From: Terracoccus sp. 273MFTsu3.1
Lineage (GTDB): Bacteria > Actinomycetota > Actinomycetes > Actinomycetales > Dermatophilaceae
Reading direction: 5' to 3'
DNA length: 64,000 bases
Assembly: GCF_000383675.1 (NCBI RefSeq)
Contig: NZ_KB911824.1
Coordinates: 310,001 to 374,000, forward strand
The position numbers were made by a program, and so were the translations under genes. The notes under the pieces are model-generated. The model worked only from the letters and a program-made list of their open reading frames with translations. It was not told the origin of the DNA and did no database searches. Below are positions 10,649-19,859 of this stretch, one piece after another. How positions within the stretch are numbered: position 1 is the stretch's first letter; each line of letters begins with the position of its first letter.

Positions 10649-11889
10649 CGGCTGCCTCCCACGGTGGCGGCCGTCAGGACGGCCCAGACGTGCGCGACGT
10701 CCTCGTCGCGTTGGACCGACACGGCGCGCCAGCCCGCGAGGCGCAGCGAGTCGACGTGCGGCGCGGCCTCCTCGGCGTCGGTCGTGCCGAAGCTGCGGGC
10801 GTCGAGGACGAGCGCGAGGCCGGTGGTGCCGGGCTGGCGCAGGCTCGCCAGTCGGGACGTGATGTCGCGTCCGGACGGGCCGACGAGGGCCACGAGGAAA
10901 CCGCCGGCGGCCGCGAGGGCCTGCCCGGCGCGCAGGATCTCGTCCTCGCCGGTGTCGTCGCGCGGTGTCGCCACGGCGAGCACGTCGAGGATCTCCTCGG
11001 GCGTCATGGTCTCGGCCGCGCGGGAGGTCTCGACCGTCTCGGCGCAGACGAGGTGGACGGCATACCCCGAGTCGCACAGGTGGACCGCGATGGACGCGGC
11101 CGCGGTGATCGCCCACTCGAACGAGCTGCTCACTCCTGTGCCTCCGTGCGCGGAGGGTCGCGGGTCGATGAGCACGACGGCGCGACGCTGTGCGGGGCGG
11201 TCCTCCTGGCGCACCATGAGGTCGCCGGTGCGTGCGGTCGCCGGCCAGTGGATGCGGCGCAGGTCGTCGCCGTCGCGGTACTCGCGGATCGTGACGTCGT
11301 CCTCGCCGTGCAGCGCGATGAGGTGGGCCTGCTCGCCCTCGGAGCCGACCCCGGCGCTCGGCTGGCGGTTCGACGACAGCGGGTGCACGGCCGGCAGGAC
11401 GACGAGGTCGGCGGTGCCCTCGAGCACCGCGTTGCGGTTGGCGAGGCCGAACGGGTCCTGCACCTGGACCCCGAGGGGCCCGAGGTGGTGGCGTCCGCGC
11501 AGGTGGGAGCGCACGGCGTAGTCGATGGCCCGGACGCGGCCCGGCGGGATGCGGCCGACGACGAAGCGGGGACGGTCGCCCAGGACGTAGTCGAGCCGCT
11601 CCTCGGCGAGGAAGATCGGCGTGGTGTTCGTCGAGACGTTCTCGAACGACAGCGTGACGTGAGCGTCCTGACCGACGCTGATGCGCTCGGGGTGACTGTG
11701 CCGCTCGATGCGCATCCGCGTCTTGCGGGTGCGCACGAGGACGGCGGAGATGAGGGGGAGCGCGACGAGGAGCACGCCGAAGCGCGTGAGGTCGCGGAAG
11801 CCGAAGATGACCCCGGCGAGGACGAGGACCGCCCCCGAGCCCATGAAGGCCCGGCCCCTCGTCGTCAGGACGCTGCGCAGCGAGCGCAT
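10645..11889 (-). CDS. DUF58 domain protein
   Basis: Predicted protein of 414 residues. Two adjacent hydrophobic helices near the N-terminus (about residues 15-50, GSGAVLVLAGVIFGF and FGVLLVALPLISAVLV) anchor it. A central beta-rich region leads to the DUF58 signature REYRDGDDLRRIHWPATAR at about residue 210, followed by a vWA-like fold beginning RRAVVLIDPRP. DUF58 proteins are thought to act with MoxR ATPases as substrate or scaffold partners. It lies between moxR (16-nt gap) and the transglutaminase gene (4-nt overlap), supporting joint function. The molecular role is not established. Confidence 0.87.
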   Translation of the reverse strand: MRSLRSVLTTRGRAFMGSGAVLVLAGVIFGFRDLTRFGVLLVALPLISAVLVRTRKTRMRIERHSHPERISVGQDAHVTLSFENVSTNTTPIFLAEERLDYVLGDRPRFVVGRIPPGRVRAIDYAVRSHLRGRHHLGPLGVQVQDPFGLANRNAVLEGTADLVVLPAVHPLSSNRQPSAGVGSEGEQAHLIALHGEDDVTIREYRDGDDLRRIHWPATARTGDLMVRQEDRPAQRRAVVLIDPRPSAHGGTGVSSSFEWAITAAASIAVHLCDSGYAVHLVCAETVETSRAAETMTPEEILDVLAVATPRDDTGEDEILRAGQALAAAGGFLVALVGPSGRDITSRLASLRQPGTTGLALVLDARSFGTTDAEEAAPHVDSLRLAGWRAVSVQRDEDVAHVWAVLTAATVGGSR

Positions 11890-11905
11890 GGGCGCCTGCT
11901 CTCGC

Positions 11906-12940
11906 TCAGCGCGCTGCGGGCGGCACCGGCACCTGGCGCAGCAGGTCGGTGACCACCTCGGCGGTGGTGCGGCGGGCGAGCTGGGTCTCGCTCGACGGCA
12001 TGAGCCGGTGGGCCAGGACCGGCCCGGCGAGCACCTGGACGTCGTCGGGGATCACGTGGTCGCGACCCTCGAGCGCGGCAAAGGCGCGGGACGCGCGCAG
12101 CAGGTGCAGGGCGGCGCGCGGTGACGCTCCGAGCCGCAACGCGGTCGTCGACCGGGAGCGGGTCACGAGGTCGACGATGTACTGGCGGATGGCGGGACTC
12201 GCGTGGACCTGGCTGACGGCGTGCACGACGCGGTTGATCGTCTCGGCGTCGGTCACGGGGGTCAGGGCGTCGAGCGGTGAGCTCGAGCCGTGCGTCTCGA
12301 GCAGGTCGAGCTCGGCGCTGGGTGCCGGATAGCCCATCGAGATACGGGCCATGAAGCGGTCACGCTGGGCCTCGGGGAGGGGGTAGGTGCCCTCCATCTC
12401 GATGGGGTTTTGGGTCGCCATGACGATGAACGGTGCCTGGAGCGTGTAGGTCGTCCCGTCGACGGTGACCTGGCGCTCCTCCATCGACTCGAGCAGGGCC
12501 GACTGCGTCTTCGGGGACGCGCGGTTGATCTCGTCGCCGACGACGACGTTGGCGAAGATGGCGCCCGGCCGGAACTCGAAGCGGCGGGCGTCCTGGTTGA
12601 AGATGCTGACGCCCGTGACGTCGCTGGGCAGCAGGTCGGGCGTGAACTGGATGCGACGCACCGTCGCGTCGATCGACCGGGCCAGTGTCTTGGCGAGCAT
12701 CGTCTTGCCGACGCCGGGCACGTCCTCGATGAGCAGGTGACCGCCGGCGAACAGGACCGTCACGGTCGTGCGGACGACGTCGGGCTTGCCCTCGATGACG
12801 CTCGTCATGGCCCCCATGAGCCGCTCCGCCACGTCGTGGATGAGGTCGAGGTCGGCCGCGCCCGTGGTCGCGGTCGGGCCGGCGCCCGCGCCCGCGCCCG
12901 GTGATGTCGTCGTCCCGAGCCCCGTGTCCGTCGTCGTCAC
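11906..12940 (-). CDS. MoxR family AAA+ ATPase
   Basis: Predicted protein of 344 residues. The Walker A motif [10 protein letters not shown] lies at about residue 75 and Walker B in [10 protein letters not shown] at about 133; [22 protein letters not shown] is the family's sensor region. The C-terminal lid ends the protein. MoxR ATPases act as chaperones that mature or insert protein complexes, usually with vWA/DUF58 partners as found next to it. I chose GTG 12940 because GGAGG stands 5 nt before it; an in-frame ATG at 12964 is less well placed. The first about 25 residues are a Thr/Gly/Ala-rich linker. It is the first gene of its operon and diverges from mraZ across a 520-nt region. Confidence 0.9.
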   Translation of the reverse strand: MTTTDTGLGTTTSPGAGAGAGPTATTGAADLDLIHDVAERLMGAMTSVIEGKPDVVRTTVTVLFAGGHLLIEDVPGVGKTMLAKTLARSIDATVRRIQFTPDLLPSDVTGVSIFNQDARRFEFRPGAIFANVVVGDEINRASPKTQSALLESMEERQVTVDGTTYTLQAPFIVMATQNPIEMEGTYPLPEAQRDRFMARISMGYPAPSAELDLLETHGSSSPLDALTPVTDAETINRVVHAVSQVHASPAIRQYIVDLVTRSRSTTALRLGASPRAALHLLRASRAFAALEGRDHVIPDDVQVLAGPVLAHRLMPSSETQLARRTTAEVVTDLLRQVPVPPAAR

Positions 12941-13121
12941 ACTGTCCTCCGTCGTCGTCCCCATGTCATGGCGCAGCGCTGCTCGTGGCGGGCTGTGCAC
13001 ACCGTCAGGTGATCTTCTCCCATGGACCCTCGACACCGGTAGGGCTGCCCCGGTCGTGACCGGATGGAGACCTTGGCCGTGGGCACGTGGTCGACGCCCC
13101 CGGGAACGCTCCCGGGACCAC

Positions 13122-13137
13122 CTCCACTTTCCTCCAC
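13122..13137 (-). promoter_or_regulatory. Candidate MraZ-box pair, reverse orientation (distal)
   Basis: On the minus strand GTGGAG occurs twice with starts exactly 10 nt apart (complements at 13122-13127 and 13132-13137), the same spacing as in the mraZ promoter. It lies upstream of moxR. Confidence 0.4.
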
Positions 13138-13302
13138 CTCCAACGTCCGGTGTGGCCGTTCGGTTCGGTTTGGTGCGGCTCATGGTCGTGCGAAACCCGC
13201 TGCTGAGCACGATCCGCAGGGTCCGGGCGTGGTGCGGACGGCCGTGGCGGGCATCGGCGTGGCCGCCTTGGGGCAGCCGGCAGCACGGTGGTGCGCCATC
13301 CG

Positions 13303-13318
13303 CTCCACTTCGCTCCAC
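13303..13318 (-). promoter_or_regulatory. Candidate MraZ-box pair, reverse orientation (proximal)
   Basis: On the minus strand GTGGAG-CGAA-GTGGAG, complement at 13303-13318, again with 10-nt periodicity. It faces the moxR operon and lies about 60 nt from the plus-strand triplet. Confidence 0.45.
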
Positions 13319-13373
13319 CCCGTCTGACCTGCGTAAACGCGGACTCGCCGGACCAAAAAAGGGTCAAAGTTCA

Positions 13374-13405
13374 TTGACGGTGGAGCAAAGTGGAGTATCG
13401 TGGGG
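13374..13405 (+). promoter_or_regulatory. mraZ promoter with three MraZ boxes
   Basis: TTGACG (13374-13379), a 16-nt spacer and TATCGT (13396-13401) form a plausible promoter. Three direct repeats, GTGGAG, GTGGAG and GTGGGG, start at 13380, 13390 and 13400, one helical turn apart. MraZ proteins bind tandem TGGRG-like repeats with about 10-bp spacing in their own promoters. The boxes overlap the -10 element, so MraZ bound here should repress. Confidence 0.75.
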
Positions 13406-13460
13406 CTTCAAGGTAGGGAATGGGGACGCCTTCGGGTCGACAAAGGGGAGGTGGCGGACC

Positions 13461-13892
13461 ATGTTTCTCGGGACGCACACGCCCCGGCTCGACGAGAAGG
13501 GTCGGCTCTTCCTGCCCGCGAAGTACCGCGAGCGGATGGCTGGCGGCCTCGTCGTCACGCGCGGACAGGAACGCAGCCTGTTCATCTACCCGATGGACGA
13601 GTTCGTCAAGGTCGCCGACCAGATGCGCCAGGCCCCCACGACGAGCAAGGTCGCCCGCGACTACATGCGCGTCTTCCTCTCCGGTGCGTCCGACGAGATC
13701 CCCGACAAGCAGGGCCGGTTCACGATCCCGGCCAACCTGCGCCAGTACGCCGGCCTCGACCGCGAGGTCACGGTCATCGGTGCCGGCGCGCGCCTCGAGG
13801 TCTGGGACAGCGCGGTCTGGAACGCCTACCTCGAGCAGACCGAGCAGAGCTTCGCCGACACGGCGGAGGAGGTGATCCCCGGACTCTTCTGA
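13461..13892 (+). CDS. mraZ: Transcriptional regulator MraZ
   Basis: Predicted protein of 143 residues with two AbrB-like SpoVT/MraZ repeats. The first begins [20 protein letters not shown] and the second contains [17 protein letters not shown]. MraZ forms ring oligomers and binds tandem repeats in its own promoter, controlling the division and cell wall cluster. It is the first gene of the dcw cluster. AGGGGAGG lies upstream of ATG 13461. The promoter carries three matching boxes. A 382-nt gap with a strong hairpin separates it from rsmH. Confidence 0.96.
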   Translation: MFLGTHTPRLDEKGRLFLPAKYRERMAGGLVVTRGQERSLFIYPMDEFVKVADQMRQAPTTSKVARDYMRVFLSGASDEIPDKQGRFTIPANLRQYAGLDREVTVIGAGARLEVWDSAVWNAYLEQTEQSFADTAEEVIPGLF

Positions 13893-14274
13893 GTCCGAAC
13901 GACCACCACCGCCGCCGACGACCGCCACGGCGTCACCCACACCACCCGCACCACCGACCGACCAGCACCTGAGCGCCGGCCTCCAGCCGCTCCACACCCG
14001 GGACGACTTCCCCCGTCCCGGGCGAGGCAGCGGATGGGGACCAGCCCCCAGGTCGACGGGCACCCGCAGAGCAGCACCGACAGCACCTCCCGACCGGTAC
14101 GCGACCAGTTCCCTCCACCTGTTCGCTGCCACTCCGGCCGACCGGCCACCACCACCACCACATCACCTGACGGCGGATCTCTATCCGCCGTCAGGTCACA
14201 CAAGTCACACCAGCCCCGTGCGTCACAGGCGTACCAGTCAGGGCCCAGCAGCACGAGCGTGAGAGGGACGCACC
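13893..14274. other. mraZ-rsmH intergenic region
   Basis: No gene is apparent; open frames here are short and of proline/threonine-rich, shadow-like composition. The only clear structure is the hairpin at 14165-14196. The region is cytosine-rich on the plus strand, with runs such as CACCACCACCACC near 14150-14162. Confidence 0.6.
14165..14196 (+). terminator. Perfect 14-bp hairpin between mraZ and rsmH
   Basis: ACCTGACGGCGGAT (14165-14178) and ATCCGCCGTCAGGT (14183-14196) pair perfectly around a CTCT loop. No T-run follows. It could attenuate transcription into the cluster or be an RNA-processing site; the class is uncertain. Confidence 0.55.
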
Positions 14275-15285
14275 ATGAGCGATCGAGGACAGGCGCAGGA
14301 GCGTCACGTCCCCGTCATGCGCGACCGGATCCTCGAGCTGCTCGCCCCCGCGCTGGAGCGGCCGGGTGCGGTGCACGTCGACGGCACGCTCGGCATGGGT
14401 GGCCACGCCGAGGGCGTCCTCGAGCGCTTCCCCGACTGCACCGTGGTCGGCATCGACCGCGACCGTGAGGCCCTGGCCCTGGCGGGGGAGCGACTCGCCC
14501 GGTTCGGCGACCGCTTCCGCCCGGTGCACGCCGTCTACGACGACATCAAGGAGGTCGTCGCCGACCTCGACGTGCCCGCGGTCGACGGCATCCTCTTCGA
14601 CCTCGGCGTCAGCTCGCTCCAGCTCGACGAGGCCGACCGTGGCTTCGCCTACCGGGTGGACGCGCCGCTCGACATGCGCATGGACCAGTCGACGGGGCAG
14701 ACCGCCGCCGACGTGCTCAACACCTACTCGGTCGATGACCTCACGCGTATCCTGCGCGACTACGGCGAGGAGCGCTACGCGCGCAAGATCGCCAAGGCCG
14801 TCGTGCAGGACCGCGCGATCGAGCCGTACACCTCGTCCGGTCGCCTCGTCGACATGCTGCGCCGCGTCATCCCGGCCGCCTCGCAGCGACAGAGCGGCCA
14901 CCCGGCCAAGCGCACCTTCCAGGCTCTGCGGATCGAGGTCAACGACGAGCTAGAGGTGTGGCGCCGCGCCATCGACGAGGCGATCGACGTCCTCGCGGTC
15001 GGCGGCCGGATCGCGGTCCTGTCCTACCACTCCCTCGAGGACCGGGCGACGAAGCGGGCCTTCGCCGCCGGCGCCACGTCCAGCACCCCGGCCGGCCTGC
15101 CGGTCGAGCTCGCCGAGCACGCGGCATACCTCTCCCTCGTCACCCGAGGCGCCGAGGCGCCCGGCGACGACGAGGTCACCACGAACCCGCGGGCCGCCTC
15201 GGCCCGACTTCGCGTCGCAGAGCGCGTGCGCGACACCTCCACGCACACCTCAGCCAGCAGGACCAGGAAGGGACCCACCCGATGA
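14275..15285 (+). CDS. rsmH: 16S rRNA m4C1402 methyltransferase RsmH (MraW)
   Basis: Predicted protein of 336 residues that N4-methylates C1402 of 16S rRNA using S-adenosylmethionine. Typical motifs are [17 protein letters not shown] at the N-terminus, the SAM-binding [34 protein letters not shown] and [13 protein letters not shown]. The length is normal for the family. ATG 14275 is the natural start. The stop overlaps the ftsL-like ATG by 4 nt (ATGA), implying translational coupling. Second gene of the dcw cluster, after an unusually long gap from mraZ. Confidence 0.96.
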   Translation: MSDRGQAQERHVPVMRDRILELLAPALERPGAVHVDGTLGMGGHAEGVLERFPDCTVVGIDRDREALALAGERLARFGDRFRPVHAVYDDIKEVVADLDVPAVDGILFDLGVSSLQLDEADRGFAYRVDAPLDMRMDQSTGQTAADVLNTYSVDDLTRILRDYGEERYARKIAKAVVQDRAIEPYTSSGRLVDMLRRVIPAASQRQSGHPAKRTFQALRIEVNDELEVWRRAIDEAIDVLAVGGRIAVLSYHSLEDRATKRAFAAGATSSTPAGLPVELAEHAAYLSLVTRGAEAPGDDEVTTNPRAASARLRVAERVRDTSTHTSASRTRKGPTR

Positions 15286-15944
15286 GCCAGATGACCGCCA
15301 CGGCCCGGCCGCTCCGCGCGCCGCGGCGCGGACCCGCCCCCACGCCCCTCCGGGTCATCCCGAGCAGCATCACGCGCACCGGCAACGGCGCCTTCGTGAC
15401 GATCTGCATCGGGCTGCTCACGGCCGGTCTCATCGCCCTGCTCCTGCTCAACACCGCACTCGCCCAGGGCTCCCTGGCGGTGGGCGACCTCCAGCGCGAG
15501 TCGGCGCGCCTCAGCGACACGGCCGGCAACCTCCAGGAGGACATCGACCGCGCCTCGGCGACGGGCGCGCTCGCCCGCAGCGCCGCCGAGATCGGCATGG
15601 TGCGGATGAACACCCGCGGCTACATCGACCTCTCCACCGGCACCGTGTCGGGCGAGCCGGAGCCGGCGACGAAGAACAACGCCTTCCCGATCGTCACGAG
15701 CCCGACGCCGCCCGCCGTGACGGCCAAGGTCAAGAAGGTCCTGTCCTCGGCGACGAAGGCCAGCAAGGCGGCCTCTGCCACGCCGGCCGTTCCGTCCCAG
15801 GCCGCCACGCCGACGGCGCCCGGTGCCAAGCCGGAGACCACTGCAGCACCCACACTGGGCACGACGCCCGGAGCGTCCGGTCAGGCCACGGGCGCGGCCG
15901 GAGCGGGCCAGGCAGGGCAGGCCCAGCAGACGACGGTGAGGTGA
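15282..15944 (+). CDS. ftsL: FtsL-like divisome protein
   Basis: Predicted protein of 220 residues with one membrane helix at about residues 37-60 ([18 protein letters not shown]). A short coiled-coil-like stretch follows ([20 protein letters not shown]), then a conserved-looking segment [17 protein letters not shown]. The last about 90 residues are Ala/Thr/Pro-rich and probably disordered outside the membrane. Position between rsmH and ftsI, topology and size support FtsL, a bitopic partner of FtsQ and FtsB, although sequence conservation in this family is low. Its start overlaps the rsmH stop by 4 nt; ftsI begins 4 nt after its own stop. Confidence 0.8.
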   Translation: MSQMTATARPLRAPRRGPAPTPLRVIPSSITRTGNGAFVTICIGLLTAGLIALLLLNTALAQGSLAVGDLQRESARLSDTAGNLQEDIDRASATGALARSAAEIGMVRMNTRGYIDLSTGTVSGEPEPATKNNAFPIVTSPTPPAVTAKVKKVLSSATKASKAASATPAVPSQAATPTAPGAKPETTAAPTLGTTPGASGQATGAAGAGQAGQAQQTTVR

Positions 15945-15948
15945 TCCC

Positions 15949-18279
15949 GTGACGCAGAACCGAGCGACCGATCCACGACGGACCGGTCGCGGTGCTGCGC
16001 CCGCAGGGGACACCCGTCGCGCCCCCTCCGCGACGGGCACGACCCGCGCGGGTCAGGCGCGCGCGAGCCAGGGTCGGTCCGCCCAGGGTCGGTCCGCCCA
16101 GGGGCGGGCCGCCCAGCCGGGCTCCGTCCGACAGGGTGGTCCAGCCGGCTCCCAGGGCGGCCCGAAGACGGGACAGAGGTCGGGCCAGAAGCCGGGCTCG
16201 TCCGCAGGCGCGCGCGCGAGCACGGCGTCACGCGCGAGCACGGCGGCACGCGCGACCCCTGCGGGGCGGGGCGCGGCGTCGCCCCGCGGCCGCAGTGGCA
16301 GCACGTCCGGCAGCGCCCGGGCCGCGACGCGGACGAGCGCTCCCCGGACCCAGGCGGCCCCGAGCCGCGGTCGCGGGCCCGCAGCGCAGCGTGCGGCGGC
16401 ACTTCGGGGTCCCCGAGGCCCCCGAGGACCGCGCGGGCCCCGTCGCCCGCTCAAGATCTCGCGCGCCAACCCCCGTCGTCGGGCGCGCGTCATGTTCGTC
16501 GCCATCCTCTTCGTCTTCACGATCTTCGCCGGACAGCTGCTGCGAATCCAGGCCTTCGACGCGTCGGCCACCCAGGAGGCCGCGCTGTTCAAGCGGTCGG
16601 TCAAGACGACGACGCCGGCCATGCGTGGCCAGATCCTCGACACGAACGGACAGGTCCTCGCCGACTCCGTCGAGCGCTTCACCATCGCCGCGGACCCGAA
16701 GATCATCCCGCTCTACACGGTGAAGATCGACGGCGTGCGGCAGGAGGTCGGCGTCACCCGCGCCGCTGCCGACCTCGCCCCGCTCCTCGGCATGACGCCG
16801 TCGGCGCTGACGAAGCTCTTCACCCGCTCGAACACGCGCTACGTCGTGGTGAAGAAGGAGGTCAACCCCGCGATCTACCGTGAGATCCGGGCGCTGGGCA
16901 TCCCCGGCATCACGGGGGAGCGCACGGCCCAGCGGATCTACCCGACCTCCATGGCGCTCGGCCAGCTCGTCGGCTTCGTGCGCCCCTCCGACCAGAGCGG
17001 TGCGGGCGGCATCGAGCAGATGCTCGACAAGGCGCTCAAGGGCACTCCCGGTGTCAGCGTCGCCGAGCGGGCCCGGGACGGCTACATCATCCCGGGATCG
17101 CAGCGGGTCGACACCCCCGTCGCCAACGGGCGCGACGTCAAGCTGACGATCGACGCCGACCTCCAGTGGTATGCCCAGAACGCCCTCGCGAAGCAGGTCA
17201 CCGCCGTCGGGGCCGAGTCCGGCACCGCGGTGGTCCTCGAGGTGGCCACGGGCAAGGTGCGCGCCGCCGCGAGCTACCCGACGTTCGACCCCAACGACCT
17301 CGGCGACGCCTCGAAGTCCTCGCTCGGCAACTACGCCTTCAACGACGCGTTCGAGCCCGGATCGACCGGCAAGCTCATGACGATGGCGGCCGCTCTCGAG
17401 CAGGGCGTCATCACGCCCGACACCGGGGTCATCGTGCCCTCGCGCCTGCCCCGGGCCGGCACGTCCTTCAAGGACAACGAGCCGCACGGCGTCGAGAACA
17501 TGACGGCCACGGGCGTGCTCGCGAAGTCGTCCAACATGGGGACCATGCTCATCGGCGAGCGCGTGTCGCCCGCCATCATGGAGGCGTACTACCGCAAGTT
17601 CGGCATCGGCTCGAAGACCCCTGTCGGCTTCCCCGGTGAGTCCGCGGGCCTGCTCGCCGGCGCCAAGGACTGGGTCTCGACGCGCCGCTACACGATCCTC
17701 TTCGGCCAGGGCTACGCCGTCACGGCGATCCAGCAGGCCGGCGTCTTCCAGACGATCGCCAACAAGGGTGTCCGCGTGCCGCCGTCGCTCGTCGAGGGCA
17801 CCGTCAACGACAGCGGCACCCTCATCCCCTCGACGCCGACGACGCCGAGCCGCGTCGTGACCGAGGACACTGCGGTGAAGCTGTCGCGGATGATGGAGGA
17901 GGTCACCGGCGAGAACGGCACCGCGAGCGCGGCCCGCATCAAGGGCTACCGCGTCGCCGGCAAGACCGGCACGGCCGACCGCTACGACGAGAAGCTGGGA
18001 CGCTACAACGGCTTCACCGCGTCGTTCATCGGGTTCGCGCCCGCCGAGGCGCCGAAGTACGTCGTGGCCGTCTTCATCCAGAAGCCCAGCGCCGGCATGT
18101 TCGGTGGCGCGCTGGCCGGGCCGGTCTTCAACCAGGTCATGTCCTACCTGCTCGAGCGCACCGGCGCCCCGCCCAGCCCCAAGTCGACCCTCGACTACCA
18201 CGTCTGGGCCGACAAGCCCCTGTCGTCCGACGACCCCGAGGTCATCAGCAATGCGCGGGCGAAGCGGGATGGCCTGTAA
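15949..18279 (+). CDS. ftsI: Septal transpeptidase, class B PBP (FtsI/PBP3)
   Basis: Predicted protein of 776 residues that cross-links septal peptidoglycan. The first about 175 residues are a low-complexity Gly/Arg/Ser/Gln-rich cytoplasmic tail with repeats such as QGRSAQGRSAQGR; it is much longer than in many FtsI proteins. A membrane anchor follows (VMFVAILFVFTIFAG). The penicillin-binding motifs are STGK at 472-475, SSN at 527-529 and KTG at 672-674. No PASTA domains are seen. GTG 15949 begins 4 nt after ftsL. It works with FtsW, encoded further along the cluster. Confidence 0.95.
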   Translation: MTQNRATDPRRTGRGAAPAGDTRRAPSATGTTRAGQARASQGRSAQGRSAQGRAAQPGSVRQGGPAGSQGGPKTGQRSGQKPGSSAGARASTASRASTAARATPAGRGAASPRGRSGSTSGSARAATRTSAPRTQAAPSRGRGPAAQRAAALRGPRGPRGPRGPRRPLKISRANPRRRARVMFVAILFVFTIFAGQLLRIQAFDASATQEAALFKRSVKTTTPAMRGQILDTNGQVLADSVERFTIAADPKIIPLYTVKIDGVRQEVGVTRAAADLAPLLGMTPSALTKLFTRSNTRYVVVKKEVNPAIYREIRALGIPGITGERTAQRIYPTSMALGQLVGFVRPSDQSGAGGIEQMLDKALKGTPGVSVAERARDGYIIPGSQRVDTPVANGRDVKLTIDADLQWYAQNALAKQVTAVGAESGTAVVLEVATGKVRAAASYPTFDPNDLGDASKSSLGNYAFNDAFEPGSTGKLMTMAAALEQGVITPDTGVIVPSRLPRAGTSFKDNEPHGVENMTATGVLAKSSNMGTMLIGERVSPAIMEAYYRKFGIGSKTPVGFPGESAGLLAGAKDWVSTRRYTILFGQGYAVTAIQQAGVFQTIANKGVRVPPSLVEGTVNDSGTLIPSTPTTPSRVVTEDTAVKLSRMMEEVTGENGTASAARIKGYRVAGKTGTADRYDEKLGRYNGFTASFIGFAPAEAPKYVVAVFIQKPSAGMFGGALAGPVFNQVMSYLLERTGAPPSPKSTLDYHVWADKPLSSDDPEVISNARAKRDGL

Positions 18280-18290
18280 GTTGGGATGAC

Positions 18291-19859
18291 GTGTCACCTT
18301 CCCCCCTTCGACCCGCCACGTCGGGTGTGCGCCTCCGCGACCTGACGACCCGGATCCGGGCCGAGGTGGCCTCCGGAGCTGACGCCGTCGTGACAGGGGT
18401 CACGCTCGACAGTCGAGCGGTGCTCCCGGGCGACCTCTACGCGGCCCTGCCGGGCTTCAACGTCCACGGGGCGCGCTTCGGCGCCGACGCCGTGGCCGCC
18501 GGAGCCGTCGCGGTCCTCACCGACACGGCCGGCCTCACCGAGCTGGCCGACGTCACGGTGCCCGTCGTCGTCACGCAGGACCCTCGGAGCGTGCTCGGCG
18601 ACGTCGCAGCGCAGGTCTACGGCCGGCCCTCCGAGTCGCTGACGATGCTCGGGGTCACGGGCACCAACGGCAAGACGACGACGGCCTACCTCGTCGAGTC
18701 GGCCCTGCGGGCGCACGGTCAGCGCACGGGACTCATCGGCACGGTCGAGACACGCATCGGTGACGAGCGCGTCGAGTCGGTGCGCACGACGCCCGAGGCG
18801 ACCGACCTGCACGCCCTCCTCGGGCTCATGCGGGAGCGGGGCATCGACGCCTGCATCATGGAGGTGTCGAGCCACGCCCTGGAACTGCACCGGGTCGACG
18901 GCGTCGTCTACGACGTCGCGCTCTTCACGAACCTCTCGCAGGACCACCTCGACTTCCACGCCTCCATGGACGACTACTTCGGCGCCAAGGCCTCCCTCTT
19001 CACACCGCAGCGCTCCCGGGCCGCGGTCGTCTGTGTCGACGACTCCTGGGGACGGCGCCTCGCGTCCGAGGCCACCGTGCCGACGACGACCCTCGCGACG
19101 ACGACCGAGGGCGCCGGTGACGCCGACTGGGGCGCCGAGGAAGGCGCCGACGGCACGTTCACCCTGCGGGAGCGGTCCACGGGCCGGGCCCTGCGCCTCG
19201 TCTCGCACCTGCCCGGTCACTTCAACGTCGCCAACACCGCGCTGGCGGCCCTCGCACTCCTGCGCATCGGCCTCGAGCCGAGCGAGGTCGAGGCCGCCAT
19301 GGCCGTGGCCCCGGACGTGCCGGGCCGCATGGAGGTCGTCGCGCCCGGTGGGCCCGGGGGCCCGCGCTGCGTCGTCGACTTCGCGCACACTCCCGACGCC
19401 GTCGACGCCGCCCTGGCAGCGCTGCGTGCCTCGACCGCCGGTCGCCTCATCGCCGTCCTCGGTGCCGGGGGAGACCGGGACCGGGGCAAGCGGCCGGCCA
19501 TGGGGGCTGCCGCCGCCCGCCGCGCCGACGTCGTCGTCGTCACCGACGACAACCCCCGCTCCGAGGACCCGGCGGAGATCCGGGCGGCCGTCATCGCCGG
19601 GGCCCGCGAGGAGGTCGGTGCCGGGTCGGCGCGGGCATCCGAGATCATCGACGGCGGCACGCGCTCGAGCGCGATCGCCGAGGCCATCGCCCTCGCGGTG
19701 GTCGGCACGGGGGAGGACCGCCCTGTCGACACCGTCGTGGTGCTCGGCAAGGGACACGAGAAGGGTCAGGAGATCCACGGAGTGAAGCACCCGTTCGACG
19801 ATCGCGACGCCGTGCGCGCCGCCCTCGCAGCCGTCAGCTCGTCGGGGGTGACGTCGTGA
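18291..19859 (+). CDS. murE: UDP-MurNAc-tripeptide synthetase MurE
   Basis: Predicted protein of 522 residues, a Mur ligase that adds the third amino acid to UDP-MurNAc-L-Ala-D-Glu. It has the ATP loop [19 protein letters not shown] at about residue 120. The DNPR motif at about residue 420 (VVTDDNPRSEDPAEIR) is the mark of diaminopimelate-adding enzymes rather than lysine-adding ones. The C-terminus has the family segment VVVLGKGHEKGQE. GTG 18291 follows ftsI by 11 nt. The stop overlaps the murF start (GTGA). Whether meso- or LL-diaminopimelate is used cannot be decided. Confidence 0.96.
   Translation: MSPSPLRPATSGVRLRDLTTRIRAEVASGADAVVTGVTLDSRAVLPGDLYAALPGFNVHGARFGADAVAAGAVAVLTDTAGLTELADVTVPVVVTQDPRSVLGDVAAQVYGRPSESLTMLGVTGTNGKTTTAYLVESALRAHGQRTGLIGTVETRIGDERVESVRTTPEATDLHALLGLMRERGIDACIMEVSSHALELHRVDGVVYDVALFTNLSQDHLDFHASMDDYFGAKASLFTPQRSRAAVVCVDDSWGRRLASEATVPTTTLATTTEGAGDADWGAEEGADGTFTLRERSTGRALRLVSHLPGHFNVANTALAALALLRIGLEPSEVEAAMAVAPDVPGRMEVVAPGGPGGPRCVVDFAHTPDAVDAALAALRASTAGRLIAVLGAGGDRDRGKRPAMGAAAARRADVVVVTDDNPRSEDPAEIRAAVIAGAREEVGAGSARASEIIDGGTRSSAIAEAIALAVVGTGEDRPVDTVVVLGKGHEKGQEIHGVKHPFDDRDAVRAALAAVSSSGVTS

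Larger units (their letters stand above)
12941..13460. other. Intergenic region between moxR operon and mraZ
   Basis: I see no convincing gene here. It contains two minus-strand pairs and one plus-strand triplet of GTGGRG repeats (listed separately), a small hairpin at 13099-13116 (CCCGGGA/TCCCGGG) and an A-run at 13354-13360. GTCAA (13363-13367) and TTGAC (13374-13378) form an inverted repeat that would place two divergent -35-like hexamers back to back. Confidence 0.6.

Noticed and set aside
13320-13380. Divergent promoter for moxR from TTGACC on the minus strand
   Set aside because: The -35-like hexamer has no acceptable -10 at the right distance.
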